The notes: a model not told the origin generated them from the sequence alone. A DNA stretch of 64,000 nt from Camellia lanceoleosa (GCA_025200525.1 CM045762.1:105302682-105366681); one strand, 5' to 3'. Positions 35,287 to 46,762 are shown, counted from the stretch's first letter. Made by a program: numbers and translations.

Positions 35287-35688
35287 GGCCATGGCTTTGG
35301 TCCAGTCCGCCATCGGACTGGACAGTGCTGTTGGGTCCGTGAAGGCCAACCACAGGTCCCGTTTTGAAAATCTGAACCGTTCAATGTGTAGAACTCGTCG
35401 AGTACTATATGCCTTTGAAAAATCACGTTGATCGAATATCGATAGTTATGTGATCAAAATAGTTTTTTATCAACCGTTAATTAATTCACCGTCCATTTTT
35501 TTTTATACAAAACTGATTTGATCACATAGCTATCGATATCCGATCAACGTGATTTTTCATAGGCATATAGTACTCGATGATTTTTACACATTGAACGGTT
35601 CAGATTTTTAAAACGGGACCTGTGGTGGGCCCCCACGGGCCCAACAACACCGTCCAGTCCGATGGCGGACTGGAGAGAAGCTGAGCCC
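35287..35688. mobile_element. Mutator-like MITE with long inverted repeats, 9-bp TSD
   Basis: It is 402 bp. The 9-bp repeat TTTAAGGAT flanks it exactly (35,278-35,286 and 35,689-35,697). The arms are about 180 bp each and closely inverted, for example CCAGTCCGCCATCGGACTGG near the left end and its mirror near the right end. The CGATCAACGTGATTTTTCA blocks also mirror each other. It can form a nearly full-length hairpin and is non-coding. Confidence 0.85.
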
Positions 35689-35697
35689 TTTAAGGAT

Positions 35698-36388
35698 TAT
35701 GGCTTGTTTTGAAAAGTAGATTAAAAGTTAATTTTTTGATTTTTTTTAAAAAAAAAAATATGTTGAAAAAGTAAAAGGTGATGTGACCTAAAATAGATTA
35801 AAGTCAAAAAAATGATTTTTAATCAAGTTTCCAAAATAAAAATTGAGAAAATTTCATCAATTTTGAAATTTAACTAATTTGTTTATACATAATTTTAATT
35901 CTTCATTTTGTTTTTCATCCAACCTTTTGAGATTCAATAGTGTTCCATACAGAGGATGTTCTGTTCGAATGGATTATAAGTCTGAACTCTAATTTTTTTT
36001 TTTAGCAAACATCAAATTATGTATTTTATTAAATTATTAATTTAATCTTAAAATCATGATGTTTTCTAATTTTGTATTTTTTTTTTATTTTTTTATTTTA
36101 TGAAATGACACTAAACAAGGAAAGGCTTCTAGAAGCCCTTGTCGCATTCCAACATGGTTAAAATCTTATACACTTTTGTGATATGGTCCCAAAACTAAAA
36201 TTCAAAGCAAATGATATATATATATATATCTATATTATATATTAAGTAGAAGGAGGTTTTTAACCCCAAATTTTGTGAGAGTTCTAATTTCTCAATCTAA
36301 ATTTTTTAATTTTTTGATTTAAAAAAAAAAATCTTAGCATTTATTAATTTCTCCCAACTCCCAAGTCTTACTCTCACAATAACACTTT
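35698..36388. other. AT-rich DNA, no gene
   Basis: AT-rich spacer with poly-T/poly-A runs and a (TA)n near 36,215. A short palindrome-like GGCTTCTAGAAGCC sits near 36,125. Nothing supports a gene. Confidence 0.55.
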
Positions 36389-36654
36389 AGGTCATGTTTG
36401 ATTCACAAGATTAATAGTGAAGTATTAATAATCCTATTAAATTAGTGTGGTATTCACTATCCAATTGGATTAATATCCATTGGATTAATAATCTCACCCC
36501 GACCCCATTACTAATAATCCTACAAATTTGTTGGATTAATTATAGATTGGATTAATAATCCTAAACCAAATTGTTAAAACAAACATAGGATAATTGGGCT
36601 AACGGATTAATAATCCCAATCTCCCGTTCTAATCCACCCAATCAAAAATGTCCT
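36389..36654. mobile_element. MITE with AGGTCATGTTTGATT ends
   Basis: It is about 266 bp, with a left end AGGTCATGTTTGATT and a right end that inverts to AGGACATTTTTGATT. The interior is built of GGATTAATAATCC-like palindromic repeats. No clean TSD, partly because the right end is inside a tandem duplication. Confidence 0.55.
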
Positions 36655-37150
36655 TAATGCATTAAGAACAAGCATAATTTTTTTTCTAAAATCCAACACA
36701 TAAATTCCTTGAAAAGTTCCAACACATATGATTATTATCCCTCATAATAACACTTTAATATATTAAGAACAAGTATAAAAAGAATTTCTTGAAAAGTCCA
36801 ACACATATAATTATTATCAAAATATTGAATTAATAATCCCAATCTCATACTCTAATTCATCCAATCAAACATGCCCTTAATGCATTAGCATAATTTTTTT
36901 TTTGAAATCCAACACATATGAATTCCTTGAAAAGTTCCAACACATATGATTATTATCCCTCATAATAACACTTTAACGCATTAAGAATAAGTATAAAAAA
37001 AATTTCTTAAAAAGTTCAACACATATGATTATTATCAAAATATTAAATTTTAATATGATATAATAATAAAAAAAGATATTTAATTCCTTGAAAAGTTTAA
37101 CACATATGATTATTATCAAAATATTAAATTTTAATATAATATAAAAAAAA
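36610..37150. repeat. Tandem duplication with about 222-bp period
   Basis: The blocks CTTGAAAAGTTCCAACACAT and TTATCCCTCATAATAACACT occur at about 36,708 and again 222 bp later at about 36,930. The right end of the MITE (ATCAAAxATGxCCTTAATGCAT) is duplicated with them at about 36,641 and 36,862. A further partial, shorter repetition runs to about 37,150. Confidence 0.7.
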
Positions 37151-37223
37151 GAAGACATTTAAAAATCACAATTCACATATATAAATAATTATAAATACAA
37201 TCCTACATAGCACGGTAATATAC

Positions 37224-37368
37224 TAAGGCCTCATTTGGAGAGTGGCTATTTTAGCCAAAAAGTCAAAAAGTCAACTAAAACTTGTCACATCACCTCTCTA
37301 TTTTTCTGCACATCTTTTTATAAAAAACCAAAAAATTATTAAAATAGCCTGTTCCCAAACGAGCCCTA
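37224..37368. mobile_element. Small hAT-like MITE, relative of the one at 12,262
   Basis: It is 145 bp with ends TAAGGCCTCATTTGG and, inverted, TAGGGCTCGTTTGGG. It carries the same AAAAAGTCAAAAAGTCA core as the MITE at 12,262. No clear TSD. Confidence 0.55.
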
Positions 37369-38425
37369 TACATAATACAAAAAAGGGCATACATCAATGA
37401 GACTGGACCACCCTCCAAAAGTGTGAATTTTGGGGGAGTGAAAGACAAAAAAAGGCTCTGGAAGCCTTCGCACGTGCCAACGCTCTTGGATTAGGAATCG
37501 TTTGGGAAAATAACAATGATTTATCCATACAAATTCTCTCTTCCAAATGAGACTCTTATTAAGGGATTTGAGAATAAAAAATTATGTGAATAAATCATTA
37601 ATCAAAAAGATTTTTGTAATCATATTTTAATATGTAAGTATTGTATAAAATAGGAAAAATTATAATTTAGTTTATTTTTCAAAAAAAAATTACAAATTCA
37701 TATGATTTTGATTATTTATAAAGTTTAACATTGATTTGTAATTATTTTTTTGTAAATATCATTGATGTGATAGTTTTCCTATAAAATATTCGATAATTTA
37801 TTTAAAGTTTCTAATATTTTTAAATTAAAAATTTATGGATAAATTACACTTTATTCTATTATGGCTTGGCTTATATGCGAATCACCCTCCTCTCATTTGA
37901 AAATAACTACATAATCCCTTTATGGTTTGTGAACTAAAGTGTATTGTTAAATTGTTCACGATTTAATGAAAAATATTAAAATATTCATGCATATAAGTAA
38001 TCTAAGTGTGTGAATTATAAATATTTCGTCATTTATTTGGGAGAAAAAATACACTTTAACTTACTGTGTTTTATTTCATGTGTAATTTACCTCATTAAAA
38101 TTTGAAAATAAGTGTACGTCCCCTTGAAATTTTGACATTTGAAAATGAGCATATACTCTCTTAACATTTGAAAATGAGCATATACTCTCTTAACATTTGA
38201 AAATGAATATACAAAATCTTTCTGTTGGACAAAATGTTTAACGATACATTTCAATTCACAAACTATAAAGAGATTATGTAATTATTTCCAAATACGAAGC
38301 GATAATAAGAGGTGGGTAAATTATAAATATATTCTCTGAGATTTGTCTAAAATATGAATTGCCTCATATAATTTGAAAAATTATAAATGTCTTATTGTCA
38401 ATTTCTTTATTTAATATAATGATCT
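37369..38425. other. AT-rich DNA with a short tandem repeat
   Basis: No gene. A 29-bp unit containing TCTCTTAACATTTGAAAATGA is repeated in tandem about two to three times at 38,138-38,212. The border with element D is near 38,425, where base composition and coding character change abruptly. Confidence 0.55.
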
Positions 38426-39433
38426 GAGCCCCCACCACCTGCTCCTGTTGAGGCTGAATCTTTCCACCTGCTCCTGTTGAGGAAATAGTGCAAGTTGTTG
38501 TGGTTGAGTCAGTCATTAAACAATCGGACGACCTGGTGGCCGAACAGAGGGAGGAGAAACGCCCCACTGAGATCGAGGCTGACTTTTCTGAAGACTTAAC
38601 CGATAAATGGCCACGCATAAAAGAGTCGCTAGATTTGGCGGGGCCGTTTATCATCTAACCTAGGATAAAGAACTCGTCGGTTTTTGCTGATGTGTCGGCT
38701 TTGAAGGACCCCGCCGTGGCCCTAAGCGTGGCCTCGTGATTTCCTTATCGATGGACCGGGTTGCATTCCGTGCAAAACTGGACATAGTTTTGATAGCAGT
38801 AGCTGCTCAGTCGGTGATATTGGTGCGTAATTGACACCCATGTTTTTTATTTCGCATCTTTTTGTCAATTAACTTACCCATGTTTTGTTTCAGGCGATGG
38901 GCAGAATCGCAGAAATTTGCCGCTGTCACTATGACACCGTCGAGCAAATCGACTTACTTAAAGTTGAGATCGAAATCGAAAAGAACAAGGCTAAAAAGGC
39001 GTTGGTCGAATTGGCGGTGGCATCTCTTAGGGTCGAATCTGAAGCAAGGAAAGCGGAGAAAGAGTGAGGGAGGGCCAATGCTAAGGAAGAGAAGGCTAAA
39101 CACTCCGATCTACTCAGGATAGCAACTGAGGATAGGGCGAACGTGAGTAACGAAACGGTCAAGTTGGCCAAGGAGGCGATTGCGAAGCTAGAGGCCAATT
39201 TGGAAGAATTAAAGAAGGCGAAAGAAATTGCCGACTCCAAGATTTCCTAGGCATTCGATGCCAGAGAGAACGCGACCTTGGAAAAATATGTGGAGGAAGT
39301 ACCCAAGTTTAAAAATTAGGGATTCAAACACAGCTGGCTTAAAGCCCTGGCGGCCGCTAATGTGGTATTGAAGCAGCCAATTCCATGCGAGCAGCTAGAG
39401 GTTGAGCCGCTGGAGTCTGATCCTGAAGAATAA
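38426..39433 (+). pseudogene. Element D antisense gene 1, 3' part (coiled coil)
   Basis: Plus-strand gene remnant in element D, whose pol lies on the minus strand. An upstream exon (about 38,440-38,822, with KRPTEIEADFSEDLTDKWPR and a shifted frame around LSMDRVAFRAKLD) is followed by a 71-bp GT..AG intron (38,823-38,893). A coiled-coil exon then starts AMGRIAEICRCHYD and ends ESDPEE at 39,433. Stops in the last exon (39,065, then two TAG) lie in one frame. It corresponds to the second half of the element A antisense gene. The exon with the PF04195-like domain is missing because the element is truncated near 38,425. Confidence 0.65.
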
Positions 39434-39599
39434 GTAGTGTTAATGTAATTTTACTTTATGTTTGGTATTTTATGTATGTAGTTTTTGTAGATTTTTGCTT
39501 ATTTTGTTTAGAAGTCATTTGTAGGGCAGTTTTCATGTGTAAAATGACGATTGTTTGTACTCAGTTTATTAATGAAAATCGTCTTTTGTCTCACTTCTG

Positions 39600-40130
39600 T
39601 ATATGCTAATTAATAGCTAAGTAGGATAGTGCAACGCCATTCAGCGATAAATAATTTAAATTAATGGCCAAAATAATGCAAGACAATGTATCACGATTCG
39701 GCGTTAAACTAATGGCCAAACCATGCAACGTTTGACTCTAATATAATATGCCAAATTAAATATATGACTCGGTAATAATCTCGTTTGCCGAGTACAATCG
39801 TACATTTTCCCCAGTTGGATAAGTCTTTCCAAAGCCAAATAACATATGGTTTTTGCCAATTTGGTCATTCTAGAGCTGAATAACATATCACTTGCAACGT
39901 GTGACCTTGTTTGCTGAATGAAATATTCGGCTCAATGCTAAACTTGTCTGGCCAAATGGGGTAATGTTTTGTAATTTAGCTATAACATCAGATGCCGAAT
40001 ATAGTGGTATATTTTCCCTTGCCCCATTTGGGCATGTCGTTCTATAGCCGAATAAAACATATGGCGTGTGCCAATTTGGACATTGTTCCAAACTCTACAA
40101 CAGACTCGGGGTTAACTGCGGGGCACATTA
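39600..40130. repeat. Degenerate repeat tract after antisense gene 1
   Basis: Diverged repetitions of a segment with CATATGG..TTTGCCAATTTGG and GCCGAATAAAACATATGG motifs, roughly 130-180 bp apart (for example near 39,845 and 40,060). No coding sequence. It occupies the same relative place as the array at 41,440-42,245. Confidence 0.5.
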
Positions 40131-40255
40131 GAAATGTTGCATCCGTAATTAATGAATGAGGTATCTAGTATTTAAAAGGTTCCAGGCATTGTGGAACAAA
40201 TCTAGCATAGATGACAAAAAAGGCAATCGACAATCAATAATTTGAGGAAGAGCAG

Positions 40256-41238
40256 AAACTTGAGTTGGGCTATAAATGTCTTAGAGACTATTCTTCAATA
40301 GTAAAGGAGAAGGAAGAAATTTGGCTGAATTGGACGTTAAAATGTATCGCGTTGCTGGAGGCGAAGCTCAAAGAACGGGAAACGTGACAGCGGAGGGGAG
40401 AGAGAAACGTCGGTCGCCTAGATATCAGAGCAGGTCCCCCAGAAGAGGTGATGCAGCAAAGTCCCCTAGGGATGAGGTGCAGCAACGGGGGGGATCAAAT
40501 AGTCATACCACTGGTCATAGCGCTGCGCGAAATGAGCCGAGTAGACCTCCGTGCCCATTGAGCTTTTCGGTCTTTATTGGGAGCAAGCCAATGACCGAAG
40601 CGGACTCGATAGTCTGTGATCCCAACATGGCGGTGGAGTTCGCGTGACAAATATTTCTGCCAGAGGTGTAGCAGTCGCTCGTCGGCTGTGGTGATTACGA
40701 AATTTTCAGGAAAGGTATACATGGATCAATCTAAGGACTTTATAACGCGTATGAAATCGATATGCGCTTGCATGAGGCGAAACGACAGCTCGAGCGAAAT
40801 GAGGGGCACATTTGAGATTTGGAGCATCGTGCAAAAAAAGTCGAAAAGGAGCTAAGAAAGGCTAAGGCGGTTGAGACACAATCGGCGTGTGCCGCAAACC
40901 CGATTGTCACGGACAGAGTCAACCAGCGCTTGTTGGATCATGCTATGGCCGATAAAGAGACGGTAAATATGTTTGCCAAAGAGGCTATAAGGACTCGGGC
41001 TTATGAAAAAGGCTTTTTTGACGGTCGAAAAATCGGTATTGAAAAGATTAAGGAAAAATTGACAGAAGACGTCTGTCGATGCAAGAACCGCGGCTTCAAG
41101 CACGGTTGGGTTAGGGCCTTGTGAGCCGCGGGCATCGATTCGGCGTCACCACTATTTCAGAATTACAAGTTTCCTTTCGAAGCTTACGACGCCAAAAAAA
41201 TCGACGACGAAGAGGATGCCGAGCCGGAAAAGACTTAA
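40256..41238 (+). pseudogene. Element D antisense gene 2 (coiled coil)
   Basis: A second plus-strand frame antisense to pol. From 40,321 to 41,238 a single frame is interrupted by about six stops, several of which fit CGA or CAG changed to TGA or TAG. Recognisable pieces: a basic Arg/Ser/Pro segment (RRSPRYQSRSPRRGD), then FLPEV, then a coiled coil with HEAKRQLERNEGHI and RAKKVEKELRKAK. A tail follows (GFKHGWVRAL, FPFEAYDAKK, DDEEDAEPEKT). The tail parallels GFKHSWLKAL in antisense gene 1, so the two are related. Function unknown. Confidence 0.6.
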
Positions 41239-41439
41239 ATATTAAAGAAACACATTATTTCTACTTTTAAATTTGTCCAATGCTATGTACTTGTACCTCT
41301 TTGGTGAAATAAATAAATATTTGTTACATTGCATTGTTTAATATTTGTATCAATTCATCTGATAATTGTATATTTGCAAGCCCTATGTGGCTATATTGCT
41401 AAATACTCGGCCGTTCGTGGCCATGTAGTAAGAGTGCTC

Positions 41440-42245
41440 CAAATTCGGAAGCTTATTCAGTCCAAACGTGACATCCACGAAGGGCGCTCCGAATTCAGAG
41501 TCTTTATTCGGTCCAAACGTGACAACCACGAAGGGCGCTCCGAATTCGGAGGCTTATTCGGCCCAAATGTGATATCCACGAAGGGCGCTTCGAATTTAGA
41601 GTCTTTGTGTCGGCCAATCATGTTATTCACAAAGGGCGCTCCGAATTCGGAGGCTTATTCAACCCAAACATGATATCCACAAAGGGCACTCCGAATTCGG
41701 AGTCTTATTCGGCCCAAACATGATATCCATGAAGGGCGCTTTGAATTCGGAGTCTTATTCGACCCAAACGTGATATCCATGAAGGGCACTCTGAATTCGG
41801 AGTCTTTGTGTCGGCCAATCATGTGATTCACAATCGGAGGCTTATTCAGCCTAAACGTGATATCACGAAGGCACTCCGAATTCGGAGTCTTTGTGTTCTC
41901 CAATCATGTCATCCACGAAGGGCGCTTCAAATTCGGAGGCTTATTCGGCCCAAACATGATATCTACAAAGGGCGCTTTGAATTCGGAGTCTTTGTGTTGG
42001 CCAATCGTGTCATTCACGAAGGGTGCTTCGAATTCTGAAGCTTATTTAGTCCAAACGTGATATCCACGAAGGGCGCTCCGAATTCAGAGTCTTTGTGTTG
42101 GCCAATCGTGTCATCCATGAAGGGCGCTTCGAATTCAGAGGCTTATTCGGCCCAAACATGATATCCATGAAGGGCACTCCGAATTTGGAGTCTTTGTGTT
42201 GGCCAATCGTGTCATTTACGAGGGGCGCTCCGAATTTGGAGGCTT
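41440..42245. repeat. About 16 copies of a 50-51-bp tandem repeat
   Basis: The monomer reads roughly CCAAACGTGATATCCACGAA followed by GGGCGCTCCGAATTCGGAG and TCTTATTCGG. Spacing is 50-51 bp (for example copies at 41,461, 41,512 and 41,562). Each unit has the palindrome CTCCGAATTCGGAG. A variant half (TTTGTGTCGGCCAATCATGT) alternates in the second part. The array lies between antisense gene 2 and the end of element D pol. Confidence 0.85.
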
Positions 42246-42375
42246 TTTTATAATTCTACCATTATTAACGAGACGTTGATAAAAAAAAGGAAAATGCATT
42301 GTGGAATTTGTAGATGAGTACATGTTAGCATATCAACAAAAATTAGAAACAAACTAGCACACCGTACAAGTTGGT

Positions 42376-43471
42376 TTAATGATAAAATTTATGCAAGTGT
42401 GTGGAATTCCAGGGTCGTGGTAAACTTTTGCCAGCCATGTCCGGAAGCTGGTACGCCTCTGTTCCGGCAATTGAGTCAATCTGATAAGGGTTGTCCCAGT
42501 TGTGGCCTAATTTTTCGTCTGTCAGATTCTTGGTAGAAGGAATCACTTTCTTGAGGACCAGTTCTCCAGGTGTATACTGTCGTAACTACACTCGCTGGTT
42601 ATACGACTTGGCGAGCTGTTGTTGATATCGCGCTATGCACATAAGAGCATGATCTTGGCATTCTTCAATCAGAGTCAGATCTAAGGCCAATATCATATCA
42701 TTATGGCCCATGTCAAAAAACTTGGATTTCAACGTGGGTAGGCCGATCTCAAGGGGGATAATTTCCTATGTTCCAAAGCATAAAGCGAACGGCGTTTCCC
42801 CAGTAGATCGTTTTGAAGTAGTGCGATGAGCCCACAACACACTGGGCAATTCTTCGACCCACCTGCCTTTGGCTTTTTCTTGCCGTTTCTTGATGCCATC
42901 CAAGATCACTTTATTTGAAGCCTCTGCCTGACCGTTGCTTTGTGGGTATGCTGGCGAGGAAAAGTAGGGCCGGATACCATATGTGTTACATAATTCCCGA
43001 TAGACGCTACAAATCGAATTGGGTGCCGTTGTCGAAGATAAGTGCTATCTGTATGCCGAATTGTGTTATGATGTTTTTCCATCCTTTTAACATCAACATC
43101 TCAAATATGTGTTAGTGCCTCTGCTTCGACCCACTCTGTGAAATAATCTATTGCGACGATCAGGAATCGCTTGTTCCCTAGAGCCCGTGGTAATGGTTTG
43201 ACGATATTGAGTCCCCATTGAGCGAATGAGCAAGGACTAGTAATGGAGTTTAGTTCTTCGGCAGGCAAATGAGTTAAAGGGGGAAAACTTCTGACATTGT
43301 TCACACTTCGTTACGTAGTTCTCGGCATCTGATCACATGGTCGGCCAATAGTACCCCTGTGTTACAGCTCGGTGGGCTAATGAGCGTCCTCTAGAGTGGG
43401 CACCACAGCTACTTTCATGTATTTCAGCAAGGAGTTCCTCAACTTTATTTGGGTGAACATATTCCAAGTAC
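42376..43471 (-). pseudogene. Element D pol, integrase part
   Basis: On the minus strand, from 43,471 down: zinc-binding domain (HPNKVEELLAEIHESSCGAHS, GYYWPTM, CEQC), then the integrase core and C-terminus ending HKFYH at 42,376. The second catalytic Asp (IFDNGTQFD) and the Glu (NGQAEASNK) are present. The first catalytic Asp is replaced by Asn in FAQWGLNIVK. Stops and frameshifts are scattered (for example CFGT followed by a stop before EIIPLEIG). It matches the element A integrase throughout, so D is a Tat-type element. The upstream continuation is at 46,447-46,762. Confidence 0.88.
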
Positions 43472-43639
43472 GGCCCTGTAGACACCCCATTTTGACCGGC
43501 CCTAAGACTTGGGCGCTTTCTTTTGATTACCCGATGATGACAGTCAGAATGTGTTTTTCACAGAATCCTTAGTAAGAGAGATGATATTTGAGCTTTAATC
43601 CTAACATTCACACATTTTTGGCCAAATTATTTTTCATCC

Positions 43640-44470
43640 AAAATTCAACAATCTCAAAATTTCCTATAAATCAATCCCCACTCATCATCCACTTTCATAA
43701 TTATACCCCACCATCTCCACTCACTATCCACTTTCATAATCACACCCCACCAATTCCTACTCACCATCCACTTTCATAATCATACCCCACCATCTTCACT
43801 CACTATCCACTTTTATAATCATACCCCACTATCCTTACTCATCATCCACTTTCATAATCACACCCCACCATCCCCACTCACTAATTACATCCTACCATCT
43901 CCACTCACCACCCACTTTCATTATTACACCCCACCATTCCCACTCACCATCCACTTTCATAATCATACCCCACTATCCCTACTCATCATCCACTTTCATA
44001 ATCACACCCCACCATCCCCACTCACTAATTACATCCTACCATCTTCACTCATCACCCACTTTCATATTTACACCCCACCATCCCCACTCACCACCCGCTT
44101 TCATAATCACACCCCCCCATCCCCACTCACTAATTACATCCTACCATCTTCACTCATCACCCACTTTCATATTTACACTCCACCATCCCCACTCACCACC
44201 TACTTTCATAATCACACCCCACCATCCCCACTCACTAATTACATCCTACCATCCCCACTCACCATCCACTTTCATAATCACACCCCACCATCCCCACTCA
44301 TTAATTACATCCTACCATCTCCACTCACCACCCACTTTCATAATTACACCCCACCATTCTCCCTCACCATCTACTTTTATAATCATATCCCACCATCTCC
44401 ACTCACCATCTTTCATAATCATATCCCACCATCTCAACTCATCATCCATTTTTATAAATCACACACCACC
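43640..44470. repeat. Higher-order minisatellite inside solo LTR
   Basis: The basic 39-bp monomer is CCACTTTCATAATCACACCC followed by CACCATCCCCACTCACCAT. Some units carry a 27-bp extension with TAATTACATCCTACCATC, giving 66-bp variants. Plain and extended units alternate in a partly regular order. The strand is strongly C-rich/G-poor. The homologous LTR at 13,725-16,209 lacks the array. Confidence 0.85.
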
Positions 44471-44598
44471 ATCACCATTCATCATTTACCTCCATTATAC
44501 ATTGTCCCCCATTAACTCCATTATCTTCCAAAAAATGCTCCACTTTGTCTTCCAATTTATCCTCTACTTTGTCTTCCACCATTGCCCACTTGCATTGG

Positions 44599-44608
44599 TT
44601 ATATAATG
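44599..44608 (+). promoter_or_regulatory. TATA box in family B LTR
   Basis: TTATATAATG at about 1120 bp into the LTR, right after the satellite array. The homologous minus-strand LTR has a TATA-like CCTATATATT at about 15,043-15,052, a similar distance from its 5' end. Confidence 0.5.
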
Positions 44609-46446
44609 AGAGCTCTAGTCTTGAATTTAGGGATGGAATTTTGAAGAGAAGTATAAGGAAAGAATGTTAAAATTGTGTTAGAATTTGAAAGAAAAGAAAG
44701 TCTTAAAAACAAGAGAGTTATCTTGCCAAACTAGTGAAGTTACATAGCTCTTATATCTTATCTTCCCTTGTCAAAACCACTCAAAGCCTTAATCAAAGAG
44801 AGAGTATTCGTGCCAAGAAAAGAGTGATCATACCCTTGTTCAAAACTGTCATTCCAAGCTCAAATTCTAGTTTCAAATTGAGGATTGAGAACACATTTCT
44901 TAAACTTGAGGGTGATCAAGAGGAAGTTTGGAAATCAAGAAATTCAATCTTTCTTTGGAAGGTGAATTTCTATTCTTTCATTTTTCTTATATTTTCTATC
45001 TCATATTTGTTTTTATACTTTATATTTCATAGTGTGTTGTTGTAATCCAAATGTTTTGTTTAGCTCATTATTATTATTATTATTATTTATTTTTTTCTTA
45101 TTTTGCTTGCTCTTGTTTCATATTAGTTGTGCTATAAGCTAACTGGTAGTGGTTAGTTGAGCTACCTACATATTTCTTATTTGTTCTTTTTTTTTTTTGA
45201 TTTCGCAACAAGATAGATTTTGTTCGGCCTAGTTGGTCGGCCGGCCTATTTGGCTGGTCGGTTAGCTTCTTTCAAACAACATGGCGTAATCTCCCAATGG
45301 TGACCAACTTCCGGTGGTTTCCAAGGTACATGAAGCTTTTTCTTTTGTTTATTTTATTTTGAGTATTTTGTGAGGTTTTTATTTTGTTGTAATATTCTTC
45401 CCATCCCTCTCTAATTTGGTTTGTAATTATTTTTTCAAGTATTGTAATAATCCCCCTCCCCGTTTCTTGTTATCTCATTCTTTTACTTGCATTGTTTATT
45501 TGTAAATATGCATCATATTTTGTTTTTCGTTATATCCATACTTTGCATCCATGTTTCATGCATCTTGATTCGGCTAATTTTGTATTTGTGGATTTAATCA
45601 ATTCCTATGTGATTATGTGTGCTACCTAATGTTTTTGAGATGATTCACTTGTTATATCTTAGAAGCCGAATCTTTAGTTGCATCTCATGAGTAAATTGCA
45701 TTAGAATTTTGTATATAAGATCATGCATGTTTTACTAACTTTGCTTTGTAGCTTGTTCGCGGGACGTCAAACATGTAAGTTTTTATACTTTAGCATCCCG
45801 TTTGTATATGTTTTTCTTACTATGTTTAGCATTCTACCATGAGGCTATTTGCTTATGTGATATAACTCTATGAATGCTAGTGGATGGAGGTTGTGTCACT
45901 TAATTTGGAATGATGTTGATTTTCATATTTGTAAACTCAATTTATTTGGGTTATACGTCTAACGAAACTCTTTCAAAACTACATGAAATCAAATTGTTCC
46001 AAAGTGGGTGACAAAGTCTATATTTGTATGCTTCACATAGTAAATTTTAGAATTTATTAAATAATCAGAACATGAACATATAAAGAAAATAAAATTCATA
46101 GCATGGTTAGTAAAGGCTGATCTTTTGATCTGGTGAGCAGAGGTGCTCAATTAATGACCTTTCCCTTTCATACTTAAGGTTTTGAACCGAGACAACTTTG
46201 GTTATGACGAACAATGGCCTTGGCACGAGTCATAGGTTTCCTAATTTCCAAAAATATTAGGTGGTGACTCTGAGATCTGATGACGCAGTCCATTTATGGC
46301 AAAAGGTTTTACAATAAAATGGATTTTCTAAAAGTTGCCAAATCTGGACTCTCATCTATGTTTCGCATTGCACTCGTGAGACTAGATCAAAGAGACCAAG
46401 GGTCCGAACTGTTTAACCTGCATGGGTACCCCTTGGGCATATTACA

Positions 46447-46762
46447 GGCCCAAAGAGAGATTTTTTGAAAAGCTTTCCCTACGGATCCAGGTAGTATCGC
46501 AGGGCTTTATTTCACAACTTGTGGGCTTCTTTCTTATCCATTAGGAGTTGTTCTGATGAAAGGAATGCAGCGATAGGGTCCATCCAATTAGGTCTTGGTT
46601 TAATGATGTTAACCTGAACTGGTTCGGAAGAGGTGATGCTCGGCTCTAGAATGAACCCTACTTCAATTATTCATTTGATTTCTGAGTTGATGGCGGAGGC
46701 TAGGCAAGCAAGGGCATCTGCATGTGTGTTCTGATCCTAGGTTATCTGATTCAATTCGTGGT
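46447..46762 (-). pseudogene. Element D pol, end of RNase H to integrase linker
   Basis: The minus strand encodes the end of the second RNase H (NTHADALACLAS) and the linker to integrase (PRPNWMDPIAAFLSSEQLL, ALRYYLDP), matching RADELAGFAS and SWMDPIILFLKDGTL of element A. It runs into the solo LTR border at 46,446 and is cut on the other side by element C at 46,763. A few stops are present. Confidence 0.85.

Larger units (their letters stand above)
43477..46446 (+). mobile_element. Family B solo LTR, plus strand, TSD GGCCC
   Basis: The LTR is 2970 bp, starting TGTAGACACCCC and ending GGGCATATTACA. The 5-bp repeat GGCCC flanks it exactly (43,472-43,476 and 46,447-46,451). Joining the flanks restores the reading of the element D integrase, which confirms the borders. 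It is homologous to the minus-strand solo LTR at 13,725-16,209. It is longer mainly because of an internal satellite-like array. GGCCGGCC-type motifs lie at 45,230-45,265. No protein is encoded. Confidence 0.93.

Noticed and set aside
41440..42245. Regularly spaced repeats that look CRISPR-like
   Set aside because: The units are contiguous and carry no unique spacers, and the host is a plant. It is a tandem array in a retrotransposon.
44734..45045. Possible host gene of about 103 codons
   Set aside because: It lies inside the solo LTR downstream of its TATA box, has no recognisable domain and ends in a hydrophobic AT-rich stretch.
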